This document shows positions 8,617 through 15,600 of a stretch of 64,000 nt of DNA, in pieces. A program made the position numbers and the translations under genes. How positions within the stretch are numbered: the first letter of the stretch is position 1; every line of letters starts with the position of its first letter. The notes under the pieces were generated by a model. The model was not told the origin of the DNA. It ran no database searches and worked only from the letters and a program-made list of their open reading frames with translations. This stretch comes from Sphingobacterium faecium (GTDB taxonomy: Bacteria; Bacteroidota; Bacteroidia; Sphingobacteriales; Sphingobacteriaceae), in the NCBI RefSeq assembly GCF_003054045.1, contig NZ_QBKH01000003.1, positions 760,197-824,196 of the forward strand, given 5' to 3'.

Positions 8617-9355
8617 CTAGTTGCATATTAATTTTTTGACCTTTTTTAGTAAAGTTGGCGATATATTCCATTAAACTTTCTCTCACTTTTTGTGGATAGT
8701 CTGTTCTTTTTAGCGCATGAGTAAATAGATCTAAGTTATCACCTCCATTGGCTAAATAATCATAGGTAACGACCTTGTAGATTTTCTGAAGATCAAGATC
8801 TTTGCCTTGTATCTGAATGTTCACTGGTTTTTTATCCTGTATCGATAATGTTAAACCGGTAATAGGTTGTCCACCTGTTTCAGCAATGAACGTAGCAAGT
8901 TGTTGAATTTGATCTCCATTCAGCTCCATCACAGTCAATTGATTCTCAAAAGGCATGACTTCAAATACACTTTCAATGGTGATATCTCCAGCCTTTATTT
9001 CATTGCGAATACCGCCCTTAGTAGCAAATGCGAAGTCCGCCTTATTGTTCACTTTTGCACTAGCCTCTAATAATGCTTGGGTAAAGAAATTACCCATTAA
9101 AGTTTCAGGTGCTTTTTCTTTTGTCAATGCCACTTCAGAGTAGCCAATAACGCGATTCATTTCTGCTTGCATTTGCTTTTTGTAGGGACTATAAATCGCT
9201 ACGATCGCGCTGTCTTCAATAGTGTTTTTATTAATCTCATATTGCTTAAAGTCCTTTTGGGTAGGACTTAATTTTTTGCTACAAGATGTGCTCAGTAGAA
9301 TAGCTAAAAACCCGAGGGCTACATATTGAAGTTGATGTATAGTTAGTTTCATCAT
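8591..9355 (-). CDS. 5'-nucleotidase C-terminal-domain lipoprotein
   Basis: 254 residues. The signal sequence ends in LLSTSC, a lipobox, so it is a lipid-anchored envelope protein. The rest matches the 5_nucleotid_C domain, which binds the nucleoside part of the substrate in UshA-like enzymes: KGGIRNEIKAGDIT, VMPFENQLTVMELNGDQI and YLANGGDN are typical stretches. It has no catalytic metal site of its own. The gene is first in the operon; its 3' end overlaps the start of the metallophosphatase gene, giving tight translational coupling. A TACATTTG promoter box lies 19 nt upstream. Confidence 0.88.
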   Translation of the reverse strand: MMKLTIHQLQYVALGFLAILLSTSCSKKLSPTQKDFKQYEINKNTIEDSAIVAIYSPYKKQMQAEMNRVIGYSEVALTKEKAPETLMGNFFTQALLEASAKVNNKADFAFATKGGIRNEIKAGDITIESVFEVMPFENQLTVMELNGDQIQQLATFIAETGGQPITGLTLSIQDKKPVNIQIQGKDLDLQKIYKVVTYDYLANGGDNLDLFTHALKRTDYPQKVRESLMEYIANFTKKGQKINMQLDGRVKIIK

Positions 9356-9374
9356 GTAATAAGTGTTTTCGGTA

Positions 9375-9382
9375 CAAATGTA
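9375..9382 (-). promoter_or_regulatory. -7 promoter box (TACATTTG) for the 5'-nucleotidase pair
   Basis: Exact TAnnTTTG on the minus strand, 19 nt upstream of the ATG at 9355. It sits directly against the terminator hairpin of the preceding gene. Confidence 0.55.
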
Positions 9383-9421
9383 GATAATAAAAGCCTAACA
9401 TTTTGTTAAGCTTTTATTATC
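9383..9421 (-). terminator. terminator hairpin after the EamA gene
   Basis: Arms 9383-9394 and 9410-9421 are perfect 12-bp reverse complements, with a further TAAC/GTTA pairing inside. It follows the EamA gene and precedes the 5'-nucleotidase promoter. Confidence 0.65.
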
Positions 9422-9445
9422 TGTATACAAAAGAAGGCGTTATTT

Positions 9446-10513
9446 TTAATTTGCAACTTCTGTTTTTTTAATATCTTTTCTGACCACTGCATCTCTTTGA
9501 TTTCTCAATCGTATCGATTTTCTACGATCTGCAATTGTCGTTTTTGTGATTTTAGCAACCATTTTATTGTTCTTATATAATTTCCAGTTCATCAACAATA
9601 CGGAAACCAATATAATCACTAAACCTATTACCTGTGTAGAAGTCACGGCATGGCTACTGAAAAAGTAACTTAATACTAATGCAACAATAGGATTTACATA
9701 TGCATATGTACTCACTTCGGTCGCAGGTCTTACCGATAGCAACCAGATGTAAGAACTAAATGCCAAGATAGATCCAAAAACAATTAAGTACGAGATATTA
9801 AACCAATCGATAGGAGTAACCTGCTGAAAGCTGAAACGGGCAAATTCGCCATTTAAACTGGCAACGGTTGTAAATAAAATACCGGCTGTGATCATTTGCC
9901 ATGCTGTCTTTACCGACACATGTAAATCTTCCTTCTCTTCTTGGTGGCTTTTCTTTTGGTATTTAGAATATAAAGAACCTGCTGTCCAAGCAATAGACCC
10001 AAGGACCATAATCACTAAGGCAATAACAGTTATCTCCTTATTGGCAGATGATTTGCTCGCAATGATTTGCTCTACAAACAGTAAAATAACACCACAAAAT
10101 CCTAGAATCAACCCTGCAATGGTCGATTGACTGCTAAAATTTTCTTTCCACTTTGGTTTATCAAGTATAACAAACCAAATTGCCGCTGCCGCAGCAATAA
10201 TTGCTGCAACACCACCCGAAACATATTGCTCAGCCCAGATAAGTCCACCCATATCAATAAATAAGAGTAAAAATCCGACAACGATAGAATCGCGAATCGC
10301 TCTTTTATTGAATATTTTGTAACCTTTTAATACACAATACCCCATCAGCAATATACTTGCTGTAATAAACCTAAACGAGCCTAAAATGAATGGTGGAAAA
10401 CTGTGAAGCGCCTTCTCAATAAAGAAAAAAGTTGACCCCCATACAATATACACGACAGCATATGCGAGTATGACCATTAAAGGGCTTGCTTGTTGTACTT
10501 TATTATTTAACAT
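9446..10513 (-). CDS. EamA-family (DMT) exporter
   Basis: 355 residues with about ten membrane segments in two EamA repeats (the first opening with VYIVWGSTFFFIEKAL, the second near residue 170). The C-terminal 40 residues are basic and cytoplasmic. Members of this family (RhaT/YdcZ/RarD relatives) often export amino acids or metabolites. The gene begins 20 nt after an Lrp/AsnC-type regulator on the same strand, so the two form an operon; amino-acid efflux controlled by that regulator is the natural reading but remains inference. Confidence 0.87.
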   Translation of the reverse strand: MLNNKVQQASPLMVILAYAVVYIVWGSTFFFIEKALHSFPPFILGSFRFITASILLMGYCVLKGYKIFNKRAIRDSIVVGFLLLFIDMGGLIWAEQYVSGGVAAIIAAAAAIWFVILDKPKWKENFSSQSTIAGLILGFCGVILLFVEQIIASKSSANKEITVIALVIMVLGSIAWTAGSLYSKYQKKSHQEEKEDLHVSVKTAWQMITAGILFTTVASLNGEFARFSFQQVTPIDWFNISYLIVFGSILAFSSYIWLLSVRPATEVSTYAYVNPIVALVLSYFFSSHAVTSTQVIGLVIILVSVLLMNWKLYKNNKMVAKITKTTIADRRKSIRLRNQRDAVVRKDIKKTEVAN

Positions 10514-10533
10514 CTCTAAATTCCTTTCCTAAA

Positions 10534-11007
10534 TTATTCTGGTATAACTAACTGTTGTTCTTCTTTTACTGTTTGTAACACAATAGTGGTTCGCGTTGAA
10601 ATGATTCCTTCAATTTTACCTAGCGTGTTACGCATCAGATCGACTAAAGCTGTAGAATCAGCTGTTCTAACTTTGATCAGGTAACCATCATCTCCAGCGA
10701 TATCATGGACCTCCTGCACCTCAGGTATCTCTGCTAAAAGAATCCCAACTTTCTGTTCCCCAATAATATCGTTTGCTTTGATGAATATAAACGATAATAA
10801 CTTTTGATCGATTGCCGCTGGATTTATTTTAGCATTGTATTGTAAGATTACATTTTTCTGCTCTAATTTTTTAACACGTTCTAAAATTGCAGAGGGAGCC
10901 ATGCTCAGTTCTCTTGCAATATCGGCGTTGTTAATCCGTGCATTATCTTGCATTAAACGCAAGATTTTGTAATCTACATGATCTAAATTATATTCTACTT
11001 TTGTCAT
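10534..11007 (-). CDS. Lrp/AsnC-family transcriptional regulator
   Basis: 157 residues from ATG 11007 (MTKVEYNLDHVDYKIL). The N-terminal helix-turn-helix is clear (ILRLMQDNARINNADIARELSMAPSA region), followed by the RAM/AsnC ligand-binding domain with VHDIAGDDGYLIKV. These proteins bind amino acids and control amino-acid metabolism or export. A frame extending 13 residues upstream exists, but a TACCTTTG box at 11016-11023 favours the shorter form. It is first in an operon with the EamA exporter. Several AT-rich dyads with GAATA/TATTC half-sites lie upstream and may be its own operators. Confidence 0.9.
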   Translation of the reverse strand: MTKVEYNLDHVDYKILRLMQDNARINNADIARELSMAPSAILERVKKLEQKNVILQYNAKINPAAIDQKLLSFIFIKANDIIGEQKVGILLAEIPEVQEVHDIAGDDGYLIKVRTADSTALVDLMRNTLGKIEGIISTRTTIVLQTVKEEQQLVIPE

Positions 11008-11015
11008 ATCGAGTG

Positions 11016-11023
11016 CAAAGGTA
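11016..11023 (-). promoter_or_regulatory. -7 promoter box (TACCTTTG) abutting the Lrp/AsnC start
   Basis: Exact TAnnTTTG, 8 nt from ATG 11007. One GAATAATATTC dyad (11034-11044) lies 10 nt further upstream. Confidence 0.6.
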
Positions 11024-11033
11024 AGTATATTTC

Positions 11034-11158
11034 GAATAATATTCAAATAATTTAATAAAATTCAGAATATAATTCTATCTCGATTCTTATTTATTGACTT
11101 GCTAAGACGCCTATTTAATAGCTTGAGTACTATTTTATATATTCAACTTGTTGAATAT
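11034..11158. promoter_or_regulatory. cluster of GAATA/TATTC dyads upstream of the Lrp/AsnC gene
   Basis: Dyads: 11034-11044 (GAATA-N-TATTC), 11065-11075 (GAAT-N3-ATTC) and 11139-11158 (9-bp arms, 2-nt spacer, ATATTCAAC/GTTGAATAT). A further GAATA-N-TATTC lies at 11209-11219, overlapping the end of the FUSC gene. Repeated half-sites before a regulator gene suggest autoregulation; the assignment to this protein is inference. Confidence 0.4.
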
Positions 11159-11213
11159 TAACGTTTTGTTTTTATTTGAATTATCTTTGGCAATTTTGGC
11201 TTCTCATCGAATA

Positions 11214-11732
11214 TTATTCGCCAAAGGTTTCCATGGAATATTTTTCCCGTAATATCTTAATAATATAGCTGGTGCTCAAGGTGACAATCAAACCAATAAC
11301 ACAACCAATAGTCACACAAGCAAAGCGATCGAGTGCTGCCACGTATGATTTTAACTGATGCTCATGAACCACGACGATGATCATCGCTACCATCGCCGTA
11401 CGTGCCACACTCAAAATGTTAAATAAACGACAGATAGCGACGGATGTAATCACCCCCAAGAGCATAGACCACATCTGCGGAAGGTTGGTGAAGTAAAAGA
11501 GTATCCCCGTAGCTGAGCCTATAAAGTTAGATTTTGTTCTGTCAAAAGCAATCTTTGTTGCTTCGGTATCATCCGGAGAAATCACTAAGACAATGGAGAT
11601 TAAGGTCCATATAGCCGAATATTCAGGAAAGCTGATATACAAAAAGTAACCAATTGAAAAACCAATCAAAATACGGATCAAATAGATGATGAAGTCGGAG
11701 TGTAGGCTATATCGCATCAGGGTTTTACGCAT
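11214..11732 (-). CDS. FUSC/aromatic-acid-exporter-like membrane protein
   Basis: 172 residues with about five membrane segments and short loops. The SPDDTEATKIAFDRTKSNFIG stretch between TM2 and TM3 region and the following GSATGILFYF resemble the transmembrane half of FUSC/ArAE-type exporters (YccS, AaeB relatives). The large cytoplasmic domain of full-length members is missing, so this is the short form. Function and substrate are unknown. It lies upstream of the Lrp/AsnC gene on the same strand with a 206-nt gap and has its own TACTTTTG promoter box 17 nt before the ATG. Confidence 0.75.
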   Translation of the reverse strand: MRKTLMRYSLHSDFIIYLIRILIGFSIGYFLYISFPEYSAIWTLISIVLVISPDDTEATKIAFDRTKSNFIGSATGILFYFTNLPQMWSMLLGVITSVAICRLFNILSVARTAMVAMIIVVVHEHQLKSYVAALDRFACVTIGCVIGLIVTLSTSYIIKILREKYSMETFGE

Positions 11733-11749
11733 CTTACTATATTTTTTTG

Positions 11750-11757
11750 CAAAAGTA
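11750..11757 (-). promoter_or_regulatory. -7 promoter box (TACTTTTG) for the FUSC-like gene
   Basis: Exact TAnnTTTG, 17 nt upstream of ATG 11732. Confidence 0.55.
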
Positions 11758-11864
11758 CAGCTTATTTGGAGAACCTAAAATCATTATTAATGCGTTTTTA
11801 TGCATGTTTCATGTAGTTTTTTCATTTTCTTGCAAGATCAATTCTTTTGATTATTTAAAATAGT

Positions 11865-11872
11865 TAGCTTTG
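11865..11872 (+). promoter_or_regulatory. -7 promoter box (TAGCTTTG) for the FAD/Fe-S oxidoreductase
   Basis: Exact TAnnTTTG, 21 nt upstream of the GTG start at 11894. Confidence 0.55.
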
Positions 11873-11893
11873 TTTATATAAAATATACCAACT

Positions 11894-14812
11894 GTGAAGG
11901 AAAATATTTCTTTAGATCAATTATCGCAATCTTTGACAGGAGATTTGTATTATGATGATTCAGCATATCACCATACGATCCGAATAGCCTATTCTACGGA
12001 CGCGTCCGTATATCAGGAATTGCCATTGGCTGTCGCAATACCGAAAAATACCGAAGACATTAAAATTTTACTGCAGTTTGCATCAGCAAATAGCATTACG
12101 ATTATTCCAAGGACAGCTGGTACCTCATTGGCTGGTCAAGTGGTTGGAAATGGTATTGTCATGGATATCTCCAAGCACTTTAATCAGATTCTTGAACTTA
12201 ATGTAGCAGAACGTTGGGTTAGGGTCCAGCCAGGTGTCATCCGTGACGATCTCAACCATTACCTCAAACCTTTTGGCTTCATGTTTGGCCCGGAGACTTC
12301 AACGGCAAGTAGAGCGATGATTGGCGGGATGATTGGGAATAACTCTTCTGGTTTACATTCCATTGTTTGGGGCGATACGCGACAAAATTTATTATCGGCA
12401 GATGTCATATTGGACGACCAGTCTGAGGTCGTTTTTGAAGCCTTGGATGAAGCCTCTTATTTTAAAAAATTAATTCAAAAAGATAGAGAAGGATCAATCT
12501 ATCGCAAACTGAATGCCTTATTGACGGAAGAAGAAAATATTCAGGCGATAGCGACAGGATATCCTAAACGATCGATTACAAGACGCAATACCGGATATGC
12601 ACTGGATATGGTCTCTGATAAAACGGTTCCTTTTAATATGTGCCGGTTGTTGGCCGGTTCGGAAGGAACGCTAGCTATTGTTACAGAGGCTAAGTTGCAA
12701 TTACTGCCGCTACCTCCTCAAGAATTAGGTCTGCTGTGTATTCATTTTGACGATATGATCGCGTGTATGAAAGGAAATGTGATCGCTTTGTCGCATCATC
12801 CAGAAGCTTCGGAACTCGTCGATAAGTATATCATGGATTTTACAGTTGGGCACCCAACTTATCAATACAATCGCTTTTTTATTGAAGGTGATCCCAAAGC
12901 TTTACTTATTGTCGAGTTTAGGGGCAATACTCCAGATGAAGTGCAAGCTAAGGCGATGGCATTAAAGGCGGAGTTGATCGACAACCATTTAGGTTATGCA
13001 TATCCTTACATCACCGGAGACCAAACAAATTTGGTTTGGGATGTACGCAAAGCTGGATTGGGCTTGATCCGTAATCTTCCAGGAGATAGTCAGCCAGTCA
13101 ATCTGATTGAAGATTGTGCCGTTTCTCCCGAAGACTTACCGGCATATGTAGCCGATATTCAAGATTTATTGATTGCAGAAGGAGTTCATGCTTCTTACTA
13201 TGCCCATGCTGGAGCGGGAGAGCTTCATATTGAGCCTTTTGTCAATTTAAAGACAGAAGCAGGTATTAAGACTTTTCGTTCGATCTTAGAGAAAACAACA
13301 GATTTAGTTTTAAAATATAATGGTTCTTTAAGTGGTGAGCATGGTGATGGTCGACTAAGAGGTGAATTTATTGAGAAAGTTTTAGGAAAAAAAGTCTACA
13401 GACTCCTCGAGGAAGTGAAGGAAATTTTTGATCCCAAAGGGGTATTCAACGCTAATAAAATTGTGAATACGCCACCAATGGATACTTTTCTTCGCTACGA
13501 TAATAATAAAAATACGACGCCGATTAAGACTTATTTTGATTTTTCAAAAGAAGAGAGTATCCTGCGCCTTGCTGAAAAATGTTCTGGTTCGGGTGACTGT
13601 CGTAAAACAGAGATCACGGGAGGGACGATGTGTCCTTCTTTTATGGCGACACGTGATGAAAAAGATACGACACGTGCACGTGCCAATATGTTACGTCAAT
13701 TTTTGACAAACTCAGCGAAAGACAACCGTTTTGATCATGAAGAACTAAAAGAAGTGATGGACTTGTGCCTATCATGTAAAGGTTGCAAAACCGAATGTCC
13801 TTCTAGTGTTGATGTGGCCAAGATGAAAGCAGAATTTTTACAGCACTATTACGATGAGCACGGTGTACCTTTTCGAGCAAGAGTGATTGCCAATTTTACA
13901 GAATCACAGAAATTAGGATCATTCGTTGCTCCCGTGTACAACTTCATTGTTGAAAATGAATGGCTATCCGGTCTTGTTAAAAAAACGATCGGGTTTGCTC
14001 CGAAAAGATCATTACCAAAGGTCGCTGGTACGACCTTGACTCAATGGGTAAAAAAACAGCCCGATCATACCAATTTAAAGCGTAAGGTCTACTTATTTGC
14101 CGATGAATTTACGGAATATAATGATGCTGAAATTGGTATGACAGCTTATAAATTGCTCACCGCATTGGGATATGAAGTGATCATCCCTAAACATATTCAA
14201 AGCGGTCGGACATATCTTTCGAAAGGATTGGTCAAAGAGGCAAAGAAAATAGCCAATAAAAACGTTAATTTTTTGAAAGATCTGATTACTGAAGAGACCC
14301 CTTTATTGGGAATAGAACCTTCGGGTATTATTACCTTTAGAGATGAATATCTTGCTTTAGTTGATCCTGAATTATATGAAGACGCAGCAAAACTTGCAAA
14401 AAATGCACTAATGTTTGATGAGTTCTTATTAAAAGAGATTCAGGCTGGACGTATTCATAAAGAACAGTTCAGTGCAGAAAATAAGACCATCAAGCTTCAT
14501 GGTCATTGCTATCAAAAGGCATTTCATTTGGTTGAAACAACCGAAAAGGTCTTGTCATTTCCGATGAATTATAAAGTTGAAGTGATTCCCTCAGGCTGTT
14601 GTGGGATGGCAGGTTCGTTTGGATACGAAAAAGAACATTATGAAATCTCCATGAAAGTAGCGGAATTGGTCTTATTGCCCACCATACGCAAGACCGATAC
14701 GACGACATGGATCGCGGCAGCAGGCACATCTTGCCGACATCAGATAAAAGATGGGGTAGGGCGCCATTCTTATCACCCGGTAGAAATTTTGTATGATGCT
14801 TTAATTAAGTAA
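11894..14812 (+). CDS. FAD-linked and Fe-S 2-hydroxyacid dehydrogenase (YdiJ-like)
   Basis: 972 residues, GTG start. The N-terminal half is a GlcD-type FAD domain: PRTAGTSLAGQVVGNG is the FAD loop, and SGEHGDGRLRGEFIEK follows in the C-terminal cap. Around residue 570 begins a ferredoxin-like region with Cys-rich series CSGSGDCRKTE...MCPS and CLSCKGCKTECP, suited to two 4Fe-4S clusters. The end has the CCG-type motif PSGCCGMAGSFGYEKEHY. The same order is found in E. coli YdiJ, a D-2-hydroxyglutarate dehydrogenase, and in D-lactate dehydrogenase relatives; which hydroxyacid is used here is not visible. Standalone gene, cytoplasmic face of the membrane likely. Confidence 0.9.
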   Translation: MKENISLDQLSQSLTGDLYYDDSAYHHTIRIAYSTDASVYQELPLAVAIPKNTEDIKILLQFASANSITIIPRTAGTSLAGQVVGNGIVMDISKHFNQILELNVAERWVRVQPGVIRDDLNHYLKPFGFMFGPETSTASRAMIGGMIGNNSSGLHSIVWGDTRQNLLSADVILDDQSEVVFEALDEASYFKKLIQKDREGSIYRKLNALLTEEENIQAIATGYPKRSITRRNTGYALDMVSDKTVPFNMCRLLAGSEGTLAIVTEAKLQLLPLPPQELGLLCIHFDDMIACMKGNVIALSHHPEASELVDKYIMDFTVGHPTYQYNRFFIEGDPKALLIVEFRGNTPDEVQAKAMALKAELIDNHLGYAYPYITGDQTNLVWDVRKAGLGLIRNLPGDSQPVNLIEDCAVSPEDLPAYVADIQDLLIAEGVHASYYAHAGAGELHIEPFVNLKTEAGIKTFRSILEKTTDLVLKYNGSLSGEHGDGRLRGEFIEKVLGKKVYRLLEEVKEIFDPKGVFNANKIVNTPPMDTFLRYDNNKNTTPIKTYFDFSKEESILRLAEKCSGSGDCRKTEITGGTMCPSFMATRDEKDTTRARANMLRQFLTNSAKDNRFDHEELKEVMDLCLSCKGCKTECPSSVDVAKMKAEFLQHYYDEHGVPFRARVIANFTESQKLGSFVAPVYNFIVENEWLSGLVKKTIGFAPKRSLPKVAGTTLTQWVKKQPDHTNLKRKVYLFADEFTEYNDAEIGMTAYKLLTALGYEVIIPKHIQSGRTYLSKGLVKEAKKIANKNVNFLKDLITEETPLLGIEPSGIITFRDEYLALVDPELYEDAAKLAKNALMFDEFLLKEIQAGRIHKEQFSAENKTIKLHGHCYQKAFHLVETTEKVLSFPMNYKVEVIPSGCCGMAGSFGYEKEHYEISMKVAELVLLPTIRKTDTTTWIAAAGTSCRHQIKDGVGRHSYHPVEILYDALIK

Positions 14813-14831
14813 AAACAAACGTGCTATTTTA

Positions 14832-14887
14832 TATGTTTATCAGTAAAAATCGTTAATTTTAGTAAACGATTTTTACTGATAAACATA
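14832..14887. repeat. 23-bp perfect inverted repeat between oxidoreductase and lipoprotein genes
   Basis: Arms 14832-14854 and 14865-14887 are exact reverse complements, loop 10 nt. It begins 20 nt after the oxidoreductase stop and ends 13 nt before the lipoprotein ATG. No clear U-tract follows. It may be a terminator or a leader hairpin that hides the ribosome-binding region. Confidence 0.85.
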
Positions 14888-14900
14888 ATTATTGAAAACG

Positions 14901-15536
14901 ATGAGAAAAATAAATCAAATTGCTGTTCTATCTGCTTTAGCATTTGCAACGGCATGTGGTAACACGAACCAAAATCAACAGGGAGGAGATCAATCAAAAA
15001 AGAGTAATGCCCCTATTGTAGACCTTACTATAGATGGTCCTGTAACCAATAATAAACACCTTTTCTTACGTATTGTTGATGATGTAAAAACTGACTCTAG
15101 TCATGTTTATACAGCTCGAAGTGTCTTTAAGGGAGATACTGTTGGATTAAAGGTCGAAGTCGTTAATATGATTCCAGCGGGAATTATAGATGATCAGGCA
15201 AATGATGATATGGGCTTTACAAAAGGAAAAATTAAAATTTCTTCCATAGGTGCAGAAAGTGATAATTTTATTAAAGCTTTAGGTACAATCTATGAAATAC
15301 CTGCCTCCGGTTCGTTTTCAAACACGACAATACTACCCACTGTATTCTCTTCCAATAAAGTAAATGTTGATCTAGATAAAACAGCGACTTATAGTTTTAA
15401 GCTCTTTTTGGATCAGAAGTCTGGAGAGCCAGCTGAGATGTTTTTTAATATAGATACGTATAAGAAATCGGTGGAGTTTCAGGAAAAAGATCCTAAATTC
15501 CGCGCTCCATTTATTGCAGCTTTGCAAGGTAAGTAG
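14901..15536 (+). CDS. hypothetical lipoprotein
   Basis: 211 residues from ATG 14901 (MRKINQIAVLSALAFATAC); an in-frame TTG three codons earlier is less likely. Lipobox Cys19 is followed by an Asn/Gln/Ser-rich linker. The body is rich in beta-type stretches and polar residues, with one region reading MIPAGIIDDQANDDMGF. I recognise no family. It is a lipid-anchored envelope protein of unknown role. The 23-bp inverted repeat sits immediately upstream; a strong terminator follows, so it is transcribed alone or with the oxidoreductase. Confidence 0.7.
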   Translation: MRKINQIAVLSALAFATACGNTNQNQQGGDQSKKSNAPIVDLTIDGPVTNNKHLFLRIVDDVKTDSSHVYTARSVFKGDTVGLKVEVVNMIPAGIIDDQANDDMGFTKGKIKISSIGAESDNFIKALGTIYEIPASGSFSNTTILPTVFSSNKVNVDLDKTATYSFKLFLDQKSGEPAEMFFNIDTYKKSVEFQEKDPKFRAPFIAALQGK

Positions 15537-15548
15537 AGTGAGTTTTAT

Positions 15549-15586
15549 AAAAAAAAGGCTTTCTAAATTTAGAAAGCCTTTTTTTT
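15549..15586. terminator. bidirectional terminator (perfect 38-nt palindrome)
   Basis: Perfect 19-bp arms meeting without spacer, with A-run on the left and T-run on the right. Placed between the convergent lipoprotein and DUF5686 genes. Confidence 0.9.
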
Positions 15587-15600
15587 ATGTGTATTGTTTT

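Noticed and set aside
11182..11189. Plus-strand TATCTTTG promoter box
   Set aside because: Perfect match, but it points into the 3' end of the FUSC-like gene with no plus-strand gene for 700 nt; may be chance or antisense RNA.
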